Source: Gnetum montanum
Lineage: Eukaryota; Streptophyta; Gnetopsida; Gnetales; Gnetaceae
Length of the DNA: 64,000 nt
Direction: 5' to 3'
NCBI GenBank assembly: GCA_015680685.1
Contig: MNCI01003654.1
Span: forward strand, 10,826 to 74,825
The position numbers and the translations under genes were made by a program. Position 1 is the stretch's first letter. The number at the start of each line of letters is the position of its first letter. The notes beneath the pieces are model-generated. The model ran no database searches and was not told where the DNA came from. It worked only from the letters and a program-made list of their open reading frames with translations. This document shows, in pieces, positions 33,391 through 44,064 of this stretch.

Positions 33391-35304
33391 AATATTTCAG
33401 ATCTCTTCCTTCCAACTCAATCATGGGGGAGATGGCCACCTATGCTAATCAATTGAGGCCCTCAGTTCCTTTTTCAATTTTTGTTTTACAAATTTCTTTA
33501 ACTTTTCTTATTTTTTTACAACATTGTTTATACCTTTTCATTTCTTTTTGTGTTTGATTACTTTGTTTGATTCGTCACTTAATAAGTGCTCCAAAGATGG
33601 TATGAATTGTATTCCATTGATTGATAATGTTTGGTTTTTACCTTTAAGTTATGATGTTGATACTAAGGTATGGTTCTTTTGATATAGCATGCAATGAGTC
33701 CACTTCATCCATACATCCATAAATTTCTATGGTCTTTGTTGGCTTGGAACTGTATAGTCTCCTTTCTCAACAATAAGAACTATCAACAAATCAGTGATTG
33801 GGTATTTCTCAAACTAAGGAAGGACTCAAGGATTGAAAAGGGTGTGACTTCAAGGGAACTTGATGCACTTGTGCTGGCCATTCTCTTGGGTGCTTGGATG
33901 TTTTCTTCTTGAGTTTTTTTACCATTTTGACGTTGCCACATTATTGGGAAGCTGAGAAAATAAAAATAATAAGTCTTTGCATGGTGTGGTTCTCATGCAA
34001 AAACACAAAAAAAAGGTGAGAATTCAAAGAACACGCCTTAGACAAAATAATCATTTGGGCTACAAGCACTGGTTATGGGACTAAAATAAACATGTTCCCT
34101 CTAACTAAGGTCCTTCTTTCTCCCCACTTTCTCCTCTTTCGTTTCGTTGGAATGGTGGTGGCTCTTTGGTGAAGGCATTCTTGTTACTTTGGGTGGATGG
34201 ATTGGCCAAATGTATTAATGCAAAGTCACTGGATGTGGTTGTTTGAGGCTAGATTTGGAATAAGATCTACTAAGTCATATTAACCATTAATACATAAGGG
34301 GCTATACACCACCTTGTTCTTGAGATTCCATTCCATTCTTTTCTTTCCATCCTTGTTTCTCCATTTTTCACCTCATTGCTGGTTGTATCAGTAGTTCATA
34401 TTCTGGTTGATGTATTGTTTTCTTCTTGGTAAACTCTTGTGGTTAAGAATTTAACTCTTGTTTCCAAATGAAATTCCTAGAGCTTGTGGACTCTTTTGAA
34501 TGTGGGATTGTGAGGGCATTAAGGACATGAGCCTACTTTGGGGAGGATCCACTGGCATTCCTATTTGGTACATCTGTTAATTTCTTTCCCTTAAACATTT
34601 ACGCAATCACCATTTATTTTGTTCATTTCCATCTTTGACATCCATTTTATTGGTGTGACTATTGTTTCTTTTTCTCCATCTATCTTATTCCTTATCTTTT
34701 TCCATTCTATCGCTACTGGAGGTTCACTCTCAGTCATGGGGGTCATGGTCCAATTTTTCGATTTTTCTCTTAACCCTTACACCTCGGGTAGTCACTAGTA
34801 TTATATCTCCAAATCCGCATTAGCCATATCACAACTCAGCCAATGGACCTTACAATGAGGCAAGGTATTAACTACATTGTGATTCATTTATCCTTGCTAA
34901 TATCAAATTGTGTTGTGTGTACAGATGGCAATCATACAACAACAGATTGGATCTGGAGGAAACACTTGGAATGGACTGGTGTTGAAGTAGTTGTGCAAGG
35001 AAGAAGATTGATGATGTGCTTATGGATGGACAATGAATAGCATAATCTTGGTGTTGGCAGCAGCAAACTTCTTCTTTTCTTCTTTTCTCTCTCTCTCTTC
35101 TCTCTTCTCTCTCAGCTGTCAAATAAGGCTGGACGTCAATTGTGTATAGTGTTCACTTTTGTTGTTATGAACACTAAATTTTTCCATGTTTTGTAATGAT
35201 GATCCGTTCACATGTCACCCCATTTACCATTAGTATCATTCAAGTCAATAATCCCATACCTTCCCAATATTTTGTAAGGAACTCGAGGACGAGTTTTCAT
35301 TTAG
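33391..35304 (+). other. Element A 3' region between integrase and LTR, non-coding
   Basis: It begins with CATGGGGGAGATGG (near 33422), then T/C-rich text. It is recognisably the same as 61780-63700 of element F over its full length, yet I find no long frame shared by the two. Short frames (such as 33694-33912) are not conserved. A pyrimidine tract lies at 35077-35115. The coiled-coil gene of E1 is absent here. Confidence 0.65.
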
Positions 35305-35306
35305 TC

Positions 35307-35313
35307 ATGGGGG
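35307..35313 (+). other. Element A polypurine tract
   Basis: ATGGGGG two bases before the 3' LTR start (TGATGGG at 35316). E1 has GTGGGGG at the same place. It primes plus-strand DNA synthesis. Confidence 0.75.
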
Positions 35314-35315
35314 TA

Positions 35316-36091
35316 TGATGGGATGTGATATCGTGTCTGTGATATCGTGTCGGCCCCTACGATATTGCGTACGTGATATCGCAGTCCATCGCATTGTCTA
35401 TAAATAAGAGGCGGCTTTGCCTTGTTTCCTCATCTAGATCTAGACCCTTAGCTAAACTCTGGTAGTTTTACCATTCCAGAGATAGAATAATTTCCATGTG
35501 CCCATAGTAGGAGTCTCAAAGTGAACGGATCTTTATTCGAGCAAATTGTACTTGAGCACACATTTGTGTACGACAATAAAGGTGAATTTTCTAATAAACC
35601 TTGCAGTACATGGACTAAGCTAAATAGGATTTAATTACTGTTAATTAATTCTCTCTCAACCCTTAACTCTCCTAGTTAAGTGCATTTAGTATGACTGCTT
35701 CAAGCACATGTGTAACACTTGGTAACCCAGTAACGAGTAGCATTTGGTAATCCCAGTAGCATTACACTAGTTCAGTGTGTGTGCGGCAAGTGGGAATGGA
35801 TACTGGTGCTAGGATAATTAGAACTTAGTTAATATAAGTTAGTCACTAAGTCTCTTCACCCTCTCCCTATTAGCATAGGCATTAAAAAGAGAAAAGACAT
35901 AAAAATCATATACCTCAGACTTACTTAACCATACAACCATGATAATACAAGTAAGTCTAGGAAGACAACGATTGATTAAACTTAAGTGTTCCATAAGTTG
36001 CGTAAGCAGTTAGTCCTTGGAGTTCAACCAGATCACACGTGAGATGCTCATATTTGTATGGTTGAGTGTAGGGGTACCTCGCCACTCATCA
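35316..36091 (+). repeat. Element A 3' LTR
   Basis: TGATGGG to CACTCATCA, 776 bp. GATATC sites at 35327, 35341 and 35375, plus a mutated GATATT at 35361; TATAAATA at 35399-35406. It has one more array unit than the 5' LTR. Confidence 0.92.
35327..35406 (+). promoter_or_regulatory. LTR promoter: GATATC array plus TATA box (A, 3' LTR)
   Basis: Four units (one mutated) with steps of 14, 20 and 14 bp, then 18 bp to TATAAATA. Confidence 0.75.
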
Positions 36092-36096
36092 ATGCT
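36092..36096. repeat. Target-site duplication of element A, right copy (ATGCT)
   Basis: Pairs with 25255-25259. Confidence 0.8.
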
Positions 36097-36420
36097 CTAT
36101 GGGCATATAGATACATATGGAAACTTCTAATAGGATACTCATCCTATGAACTAGTTTATGCAAAACTTCCTACACTACCAATCTAAGTAGAGCTACAAAC
36201 CTTAGCTACTACTAATGAACTTGACCTAGACTAAAACCTAGCTCAGAAAGAAAATCTTATGAATATTAACCTTTTAGAGGAAAATAGACTTGTAACTTTG
36301 ATAAGTAATGAGATTCACAAGAAATACTCTAAATGTAGACATGATGCAATAATATGATAAAAATCAATCCAACTAGGCAATAAATTCCTATATTATAATC
36401 CCAGTTATGTGCTTTAGAAG
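36097..36420 (+). pseudogene. E1 integrase, second part
   Basis: It continues LNDA-LWAYRYTWKLLIGYSSYELVY after element A. Further motifs NLLEENRLVTL and NKFLYYNPSYVL parallel A and F. Homology to their integrase C-terminus stops near 36420, earlier than the LWEGPY block, so the end is missing or replaced. Confidence 0.8.
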
Positions 36421-37048
36421 GCTATGATGTATTAGGGCCTATGACATTGCAGCTACAATGTCGTGTTGATAAAAATATATATATATATGCATGGGAGTTA
36501 GAAAAATTTTTCATTTTCACATTTCTAGCGAGGGGAACTCATCTTGATTTTTTGAGCCTCTAATGCCCATAATTCCAAGGCTTCGTAACTCTCTCACCAA
36601 AGCTTCAATTTACGTGATTCTTAAACCTTTTTGATCATGGAGTGACCAACTTAGTTATGGTAGAGAGTATTGTACACACAAGAGTCAAATTGAGTTAAAT
36701 TTTTTTAACACTGGAAGAGTATATTAAGGGTAAGAATAAAGAATAAATATGCATATTTCGATCAATTAATTGAATAAAATATAATAAATCTAACCAATTC
36801 TCCTAAGCAACCATCAAATAACACACTGATTGAGGAAATGATAACTGTGAAAATTCTTCACAATCAAAAGGATAACATACAAGGGTTTCTTTTTAAAATT
36901 TTTCTAACTTTACAATCATAATGAGAACCATAAGTAGAAATAAGAAGGAACTTATGATAAAATACTAGAACCCAAGAAAGGATTATGAATCATTGAAAAC
37001 CTATTTAAAATTTTTGGATATGCTTAAATGAATTTTTGATGATTCTAG
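36421..37048 (+). other. E1 segment between integrase and extra gene
   Basis: AT-rich; an (AT)n tract at about 36476-36489; no coding tract recognised. It may have held the lost integrase end and the leader of the next gene. Confidence 0.45.
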
Positions 37049-39804
37049 ATGGCTTCCAAAAGATCCAGAGTAGAAGGACCCTCACAACATAGAAGCAAAA
37101 GACTAAGAGGTTGAGGGAAATGGAAAGTCAGAAAAAAGCCCCGCAAGTAGAGCAAGAAGTCTAATCCTTCATCTTTCACCAAAAAACACCTACTACTGAA
37201 TAGTCCACACAAGTCGAAGCTAAAATACCAACAACTCATGAGCAAGGATAGCACCTCACATTGTCAGCATAGTGTCTCCAAGTAATCCAAGAAAAGTCTA
37301 TCATGTCCACGATGATTGTGGAACTAAATTTTGAACCATTCATGGAGTTTGTGCTTGAGAACGTCCAAAAAAAACTCCAAGCCTCTCCTCTATGGCCAAT
37401 CTTATCATGCAATGGAGAATAATACCTAGGATAATTATACCAACTTTGAAAAAATAAATAAGATGATGTCATTGTCAAGATTAAAGGAGTCTCTGTGCCT
37501 TATTTAGTTGAAGCTATTGCAAATGCACTTAATATCCAAAATGTCAGAGTAAACATAATGCAGATCTCTACTGAATCCAACACTAAGGCAAAGAAACTAC
37601 AATCACAAAGAGCATATGGAAAAGAAGATAAGGAGTATAGTGAATTAACTATCAAGGAAAAGATATATTTCAAGATCAGAACCTACCATATTTTTCACAC
37701 AAAAATGCTTAATAGAATTTCCATCTATGCTGCTAGAGGAAGTACCATTCTCAAGGGGAAATTCAATGCTAACATAACTCATTTATTCTTTTTAGAAATT
37801 CAAAGAAAGTTTGAAGAAAAGAAGGTAGGGAAACTCATGCTGCCATTCCCTTGCCTCATCAAATGTGTGTACAAACAAGTCAGGCTTCTAGGATACATTA
37901 ACAATGTCTTACATAAAGCCTATAATGCATCGTATGTTGAAATGTCTAAGTTGTTGCTACTAAAGAAAGATCAATTGTAGAATCTAGCAGGCACTAAGGA
38001 AGTAGTAGGATTGACACTAGTAAGAAATATTCTAGCAATAGGACAACAAAAATAAGCAAGACTTAGTGGGTCAACACCTATCAACAATAGATCTGGATAG
38101 AGTGCTCCTCCTGCACAATAAGATTATAGGCCTTCTATGAGCCACGTACAATGGATTGCAAAAACAATAAGTTGGGGAACAAGGGAAGGTTTTATATTGT
38201 ACAAAGTAAGAGATAACTTTGTAATGCCTACAATATCAATAGGACTTGCAAATGATTAGGTATGTTTATAGGTAGGAGAGGATGAAAATTAGGCACCACA
38301 AATTTTAGGTAACACTGCATCTTTCCAAGTTATGTTAGAAACTAGAGAAGGAGCCATAGTGGTGGTAATGCAATATCAAGATGCAGTAAGAGCAATAGAG
38401 GTAATCACTGATCACATTAAATAATTATTTAATGTTTCCATTGTGCCACTGGCAGATATTATTAGAACTAGAGATGTTGAAATGCTAGCCAGTACGTCCA
38501 TAGACATCCTTGATCAAGTATTGCAGACAGGAGAAGCAATGAAAATCTCTTTAATATCACTAGTGATATTGCTATAGTTTAATCTAATTTGATTGTAACA
38601 AAGAGAAAGATGGTAATGATAGAAACAAGAGCAGAACCTGCAGAAAATGAGGTGTAGAGGTTGTATGTTGAATTAGCAATCTCAAGAATAGAAACAAGAG
38701 ACCTTGCATAATATATAGCACCAGACCAACTAGATAAATTCAAAACTAAGCAAGTAATGCAACTTATAGCTAGAAACATGTAGGTGGAGATGGGAAAATA
38801 GAAAGCAATATGGAATGCATTTGTGGTAGAAGCACAAACTTATGTGCATGCCAAAGAAATAACTACCTTGGAAGAAGAAAATGAAAGAATTGCTATTGAG
38901 AACACAAGGTTGATCAACATAGAAAAGTAGAAAAATGTTCTTAAGAAAGTATCCATCAATTGAGAGAATAATTAATCAAAGTCAACTAAGACATGAGCAA
39001 ATTGGCCAAAGAGAACAAAACCTTATCAATGGAAGAAGTCCATGATCTCCATAAAAAATTAGTAATCAAAATTAGTGCATGGTAGAATGAGGTCAGGAAA
39101 CATGAATATCTTAAAGAATACTTCAAAGATTAGGTGGGCATGTACAAGAAAATCAATGAAAAATATATCTAGATGGCCAAAGCCAAAATTAGTTCATTCA
39201 CACAATAGACACTTGATTGGTAGTTGATTTTGGATAGCCTAACCCATGTCCATCAAGTTGAAATGAAGAATAAAAACTTGTAGATTGAAGATCTCATAGA
39301 ATACATGGGGTTAGCAAACCTTCGGTATGCTAATTTTCCCATGTCAACAGTAGGTAGGCCAAGGCATGAGTTAGAATAATTGGTAGTTATAGTGTATGTC
39401 CTATACGAGAATGTATTTGTAGACAAGAAAGATGCCCAATAGAAACTACATATTGCAAACTCTAAACTTGAAATAGTAAAAGCCAGCTACCAAGATTAGA
39501 AAGATGTAGTAGCAAACCTAACCCACAAAATGACTAATTACTAAGAATTGAGAAAGGTGGCCAAGGCATTTACGGAAGAGAGAAGGCAGTTTGTAGCTTG
39601 ATATGTGAAAGCCAACAAGATGTTTCCAAATCTATCATGTCCATGGAAAGTACCAACACTATTAAATATTATAAAATTCACATGGATGATACATGACCGC
39701 ATATTAGAGGAAGAAAAGCTCTAGGCACTCCTCAATTATTACCATTTCAAAAACCCAATGACAAAAAGGAAGTCGATGGAGGAGTCACCACCACTGAGAA
39801 CTTA
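37049..39804 (+). pseudogene. E1 extra 3' gene (coiled-coil protein, function unknown)
   Basis: The ATG at 37049 opens MASKRSRVEGPSQHRSKRLRG, a basic start resembling a nuclear localisation signal. A middle part is intact for 161 codons (37495-37980), with YLVEAIANALNI, FKIRTYHIFHTKML and LMLPFPCLIKCVYKQ; this layout resembles the plant-transposon-type extra proteins, but the match is only tentative. The last third (about 38840-39800) is helical and charged with coiled-coil heptads (ITTLEEENERIAIENTRLI, LSMEEVHDLHKKL). Stops are nearly all TAG and at least two frame shifts occur. Athila elements often carry an extra gene at this place. Elements A and F do not have it. Confidence 0.65.
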
Positions 39805-40024
39805 AAGGATGCATCAAGCTCTTTTTTTTATTTTTTTTCTTTCATTTATTATCAAGTATATCCATCATGCTATGCATGACAATTTTGTAACACATCACAA
39901 TGTGTCATTCAAAGTCAAGTAGTCATGTACATAAGTAGTCATGTCAAAGTATGAGCATACCTCCCAATTTTGTAATGAACTCTATCCTTCTTTTGTTTTA
40001 ACTCCAGGACAAGTTTCCAGTTAG
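39805..40024 (+). other. E1 3' leader before polypurine tract
   Basis: T-rich stretch (near 39822-39850) and then text parallel to A and F just before the LTR (TTTTGTAA-GAACTC, GGACAAGTTT). No gene. Confidence 0.5.
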
Positions 40025-40033
40025 TCGTGGGGG
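40025..40033 (+). other. E1 polypurine tract
   Basis: TCGTGGGGG two bases before the 3' LTR start, aligned with ATGGGGG of element A. Confidence 0.7.
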
Positions 40034-40035
40034 CA

Positions 40036-40858
40036 TGGTAAAACCTATTTTTAATAGGCCAAAATATTGCATCTATGATATTGTAGCTCTACATGCATCA
40101 TTGTTGATGCAATGTAGTGGGTATTGTTCACCCCTATAAATACCAACACTTGGTCGCATCGGACAAGTGAACGTTTCATTATAATCTTAGGGAAACTCTT
40201 GTAGTTTATCTTCGTAGTTTATGCTTAGTAATAGAGTGAATGCTCATAGTGTGGTGTTGAACAGTTGAAAAAAATCTTTATTTGAGTGGATTGTATCATT
40301 GCAGCATTACACTTAGTTCCTTTGTTTTACTTTGACATTTTCTGTACTTATTTTAATTTTCATGTTTACTTTAGCTTAGTGCTTTACATTTATTAAGTAC
40401 TTTACTTTTTCATGTTCATTAGCAAGGTGGAATGAGTACGATTGGTTTCAAGAGTATAAGTGTAATGCTTGGTTCACCTAGTAGCATAACACTTAGTAAC
40501 CTAGTAACAATTCCATGAGCCCAAGATGTGGATGGCAAGCCAGGAATGGCTACTCATGCCATAAGATAGAATAGATTTATATTTTTGTTATCATTTAGAT
40601 TTAGATTTTATTCTCACTTTCATTATGTTTGCACTTAGGAGTAACATGAGCCTACAACATCAAGATATCATATGCCTCACTTAGAGTTAAACCATACATT
40701 TGCACTTCATTAACTCAAAGTGGGAAGATAAGGATCATGAATCCATTATCAACTTGTAGCTTACATACATTGTACATCTAAGGATTACGATATGGTTACA
40801 TGTGAATGCTTGTGACTTGTATGGTATAGTGTTGAAATATCCAACCAACCACTCATCA
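40036..40858 (+). repeat. E1 3' LTR (823 bp)
   Basis: TGGTAAAACC to CACTCATCA. TATAAATA at 40135-40142. The U3 lacks the GATATC array but has ATTGCATC (40066), ATGCAT (40093) and GATGCAAT (40106), an inverted pair around a palindrome. Its end matches 770-883. Confidence 0.85.
40066..40142 (+). promoter_or_regulatory. E1 LTR promoter: TGCAT-type inverted repeat and TATA box
   Basis: ATTGCATC and GATGCAAT are reverse complements 32 bp apart with ATGCAT between; the TATA box follows 21 bp after the last one. Confidence 0.55.
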
Positions 40859-42830
40859 GTCTCCACCTAACCCGTACTTATTTTTCATTTTTATGGATGA
40901 GTTAACAAAGAAAATAAAAAATGAAATTCTTTCATGTATGCTATTTGTAGATGCTATTGTGTTGGTGGAGATAGGTCGACAAAATATTTTTTTTTTTCTA
41001 AAATGGATAAGTAGAGACATGCTCTAAAATCAAAAGGCTTAAAAATTAGCAAAAGTAATTAAAAATATATGGAATTTTTCAAGCTTTAAAAAATATAGTT
41101 TCAATAAAAAGAGGAAAAAAATTGTAAAAAAATTAATTTATAATTTTGAGATTTTATTTAAAACTGACAACAATTTGCATCAAGCTTTTCCAAGTATTTT
41201 TTTTTGAAGGATGATGGATATGTTTTTCCTTTTAATTTAAAAGTTCCTTATTAGATTATTGCAAAGAATGATTTTTTTCATAAAAAATTCAATAAGGCCT
41301 CAAAATGTAATTACCATTGCACTTTTAGTTAAGGAAAATAAAATATATTTAGAGAGCTCATACATTTCCTAAAATTTGTATTTTTTACCATGTCTTATTC
41401 ATCAAAGTCTTCCTATCAACACTTTTCTTAAACATGGGAAATGTTTTTTCTCAATGTTCTGTTTGTAGAAGTAAAGACTCATTTTTTCATGTTTTTTTAG
41501 TGTTATATTATTCATCATGCTTGGAAATGGACATACGGAATTCTTAACAACTTTCAACCAAGCATTAATGAAGTCATTCTTGGTGATTAGCTTGCTTTGT
41601 CTACTTTATTTCTTTGCATTTAAAATTATCTTTGACCTCTTGTCTTCTACTCTATTTGGAAGCTTTGGTGTGTAGTTATTTTCTAGTAGCAAGAGCATAA
41701 CTATAATCTCTCTTGAGGTATCAAACACTAGATTCTCAAAGATGTCACTTTTCAACTATAACTTCAAATAAAAAAACTCCTAGTGAAAGCTAAAAATTTA
41801 ATTTGTTTTCTACAGTATTAAGTTCTTTTTATTTTGGAGGCTTAATGTTGGAAATCTTATAGCTTTTGTTGTTATTTGTTCATTATCTCTAGTTAATGTA
41901 TTCTTTTTTCTTTAGAGAGAGTTTTCTCTTTTCTTTAGAAGAAATCCTTTAGTAAGAAGTCAAAATCCATAATGAAGCTTTTGAATAAGGGAAACACCGA
42001 ATGCTTTTCCTACCCCAAATGGAAGATTTTTTATGATTAGTTGTACGAATGAAAATTTTAAAAATCATCCCCAAATCCATTGGGCTTTTTCATTAGACTC
42101 TCTCTTTAATGATCTGATGTACTTTGATTTTTTTTAATATTATTATTCATTTTTTGGGGTTCAACATCCCCTGAAATATATGAAATATAGTTTTAATAAT
42201 AGCATAAACAATGGTGAAATAGAAGTGATAATTCAAGATCAAAAAGTCCCTTACTACAAATGGTTCTACTACCTAGGATTAATTCTCCAATTGGATAGTG
42301 AAATTGATAAAGATATAAGAAATAGAATTAAGGTAGGATGTTAAAAAAAAGAGACAGTCTAGTGGTGTTCTATGTGATAAAAGAATACCAATAAAATAGA
42401 AGAAGAAATTTTATAGAACATCTATTAGACCTACTATCTTATGTGGTGTTAAATGTTGGGTAGTATAAAAGAGGCATGAATAAAAAATGAGTGTGGTAGA
42501 AATGCAAATGCTTAGATGGATGTTAAATGTTACCAAAATAGACAAACTTCATAATATAAACATTAGAGGAAGACATGAAGTGGCTTTTATTTTAAATAAG
42601 TTACAAGAATGACAATTTAGATGATTTGGACACAAACAAAAAATATAAAATAATGAGCCTATAGAAAAAGGTTACAAGATCACTATTCCAAGAAATCCAC
42701 CAAAATGAAGACAAAAAACAATATGAAAAAAATGAAGATGAGTTAAAGAAACTATAAATAAATAAAGATCTAGCTCTTCCTAGAAATGAATGGTGAAAAG
42801 GAACTCACATAGTTAACTTCATTTTGTTGG
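40859..42830 (+). pseudogene. LINE (non-LTR retrotransposon) reverse transcriptase remnant
   Basis: Directly after the E1 LTR the frame reads PYLFFIFMDELTKKIKNEI and CMLFVDAIVLVE: the RT active-site block, with the second Asp of F-[AV]-D-D changed to Ala. It continues as KWISRDML and YMEF-like text to about 41107. After an inserted LINE piece (41108-42182) come FYYLGLILQLDSEIDKDIRNRIK (near 42265-42335), a KRGMNKK-MSVVEMQMLRWMLN-like part and FGHKQKI with PRNPPK near 42620-42710. It ends at a LLEQG-DDDD stretch near 42830, as plant LINE RT proteins of the FxYLG type do. The 5' part is missing, because E1 inserted here and the other flank lies beyond the E1 5' end. Confidence 0.8.
41108..42182 (+). 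mobile_element. Inserted 3' fragment of a second LINE, with 17-bp target duplication
   Basis: Flanked by AAATATAGTTTCAATAA (41091-41107) and AAATATAGTTTTAATAA (42183-42199), 16 of 17 identical. The host LINE reading continues on both sides. Inside, LPINTFLKHGK and then CSVCRSKDSFFHVF (near 41390-41510) match the zinc-binding domain that follows RT in plant L1 elements. A 5'-truncated insert with a long target duplication is the usual product of LINE target-primed integration. Confidence 0.7.
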
Positions 42831-43883
42831 AACAAGGCTAGGATGATGATGATATGTTTTATTGGTAACATTTACAGACTAGGACATTTATGAACCACCA
42901 TTAAAGTGATGGCATGGTGCTTGTTTCTCAAGTTAAAAGATGTAGTTTAAGCCTAAGTGTAGCCACTTGAAGAGTTTATGCTTTTGCTCATCCACCAATA
43001 CTCATTTATTATTTTGGTAATTCATAACATCATCTTTGGACTTGTTGTATCTCTAGGTACTTCCTTGCTAAGAACTTCTTGTGTTTCGATGATGTTGCTC
43101 TTTCTAGTAGTGCATCTTGTTTTGGTTTGTATTTACTTCTCCATCACAAAATATAATGTGCTTACAATTATTATCCATAACTTAATGTATTACAAACTTT
43201 GTTCTTGAACTTAATTCACTGTACTTCATTAAGTTCCTCATGAATTTAAATTCACAAAATTCTCTTGTACTTCATTAAGTCATCACTAACTTAACTTCAT
43301 TGTACTTTATGAAATACTTCCTTGTAGCATAACCTTCTTCTTTGGCTACATTTTTACAATACCTGCATTTTCTTGTTACTCGTGATAGGTCTTGTCAAAT
43401 ATTTTTTTGATTGGTCAATCTTACATGGGTTGGATCCTTCTTGGATTCCTTCAGTGATCCATAGCTTGGTGTATTACTCAATTGTAGCCTATCAGTCTTC
43501 ATACTTATTTTTCCTTTATTCCATCATAATCTCTTAGGTGGTCTTCTCTTCCTCTTTAGGAAACTAAACTAGATTATGAATCTCTCACATTGGATCTTCT
43601 TATCCTATTTAGGAAACTAGATTCTTATTCACTTATTTAATTTATAAATTACTTATTAACCTTTTGGTTCTAGTGCTTAATTTCTCATTCTAACTTCTAT
43701 GCTTCGTAGCATCTTCATACACTACTTTATACTCCTATTTATTCTATAATTTTATGAATCATTGTGGTTTGTAAACACTTTTGTATTACAAACATTATCA
43801 TTTGTTGTTGTTCCTTCCTTGTGCAATTGTTATTCCATCATTGTTCCATTGTTCATTTATTGTTCTACTTCTTGGTTCATACT
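42831..43883. other. AT-rich interval, nothing recognised
   Basis: T-rich text with no recognisable domain. The frames at 42978-43208 and 43762-43953 are short, hydrophobic and without relatives in the window. CTTCATTAAGTT-like words repeat near 43215-43310. Confidence 0.5.
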
Positions 43884-44064
43884 TGATGAGTGGTTGGGTA
43901 TTCCAACACTTAACCATACAAGTCATAAATGTTCACATGTGACCAAATCATAATTCATAGATGGAAAATGTAAGTATACGATTGAGTGAATGTTAAGTTC
44001 ATAATCGTTATCTTCTCACTTAGAGTTAGTGAGGTGCAAATCATATGGTTTAACTATTAATAAG

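Larger units (their letters stand above)
25260..36091 (+). mobile_element. Element A: Athila-like Ty3/gypsy retrotransposon, full length
   Basis: 10.8 kb including a nested solo LTR (26923-27928). LTRs at 25260-26045 (786 bp) and 35316-36091 (776 bp) differ by roughly one base in ten by eye, mostly transitions. A tRNA-Asp primer site, gag, protease, RT, RNase H, integrase, a ~1.9-kb non-coding 3' region and a polypurine tract are all in order. Element F is a close relative. It sits inside E1 integrase, so it is younger than E1. All main frames carry stops, so it is no longer autonomous. Confidence 0.92.
770..40858 (+). mobile_element. Element E1: old Athila-like Ty3/gypsy retrotransposon, split by two nested elements
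   Basis: Order on the + strand: truncated 5' LTR, tRNA-Asp-type primer site, gag, protease, RT, RNase H, integrase, an extra 3' gene, polypurine tract, 3' LTR. Two later insertions interrupt it: the Tat element at 3846-22380 and element A at 25260-36091, leaving about 10.7 kb of its own sequence. Athila affiliation rests on the RT active site FMDD followed by Phe-Ser-Thr, the tRNA-Asp-type primer site, and a long region between integrase and 3' LTR. All reading frames are broken. The end of the left LTR piece (770-883) and the end of 40036-40858 are recognisably the same sequence, which ties the two ends together. The element entered a LINE, whose RT resumes right after 40858. Confidence 0.85.

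Noticed and set aside
33694-33912. Short frame after element A integrase as an env-like gene
   Set aside because: The aligned part of element F does not keep the frame, and no signal or membrane pattern is shared.
35077-35115. Pyrimidine tract as a functional polypurine tract on the other strand
   Set aside because: It is 200 bp from the LTR; the ATGGGGG directly before the LTR fits the role better.
42978-43208. Hydrophobic 76-codon frame as a membrane protein
   Set aside because: It is T-rich low-complexity translation with no supporting context.
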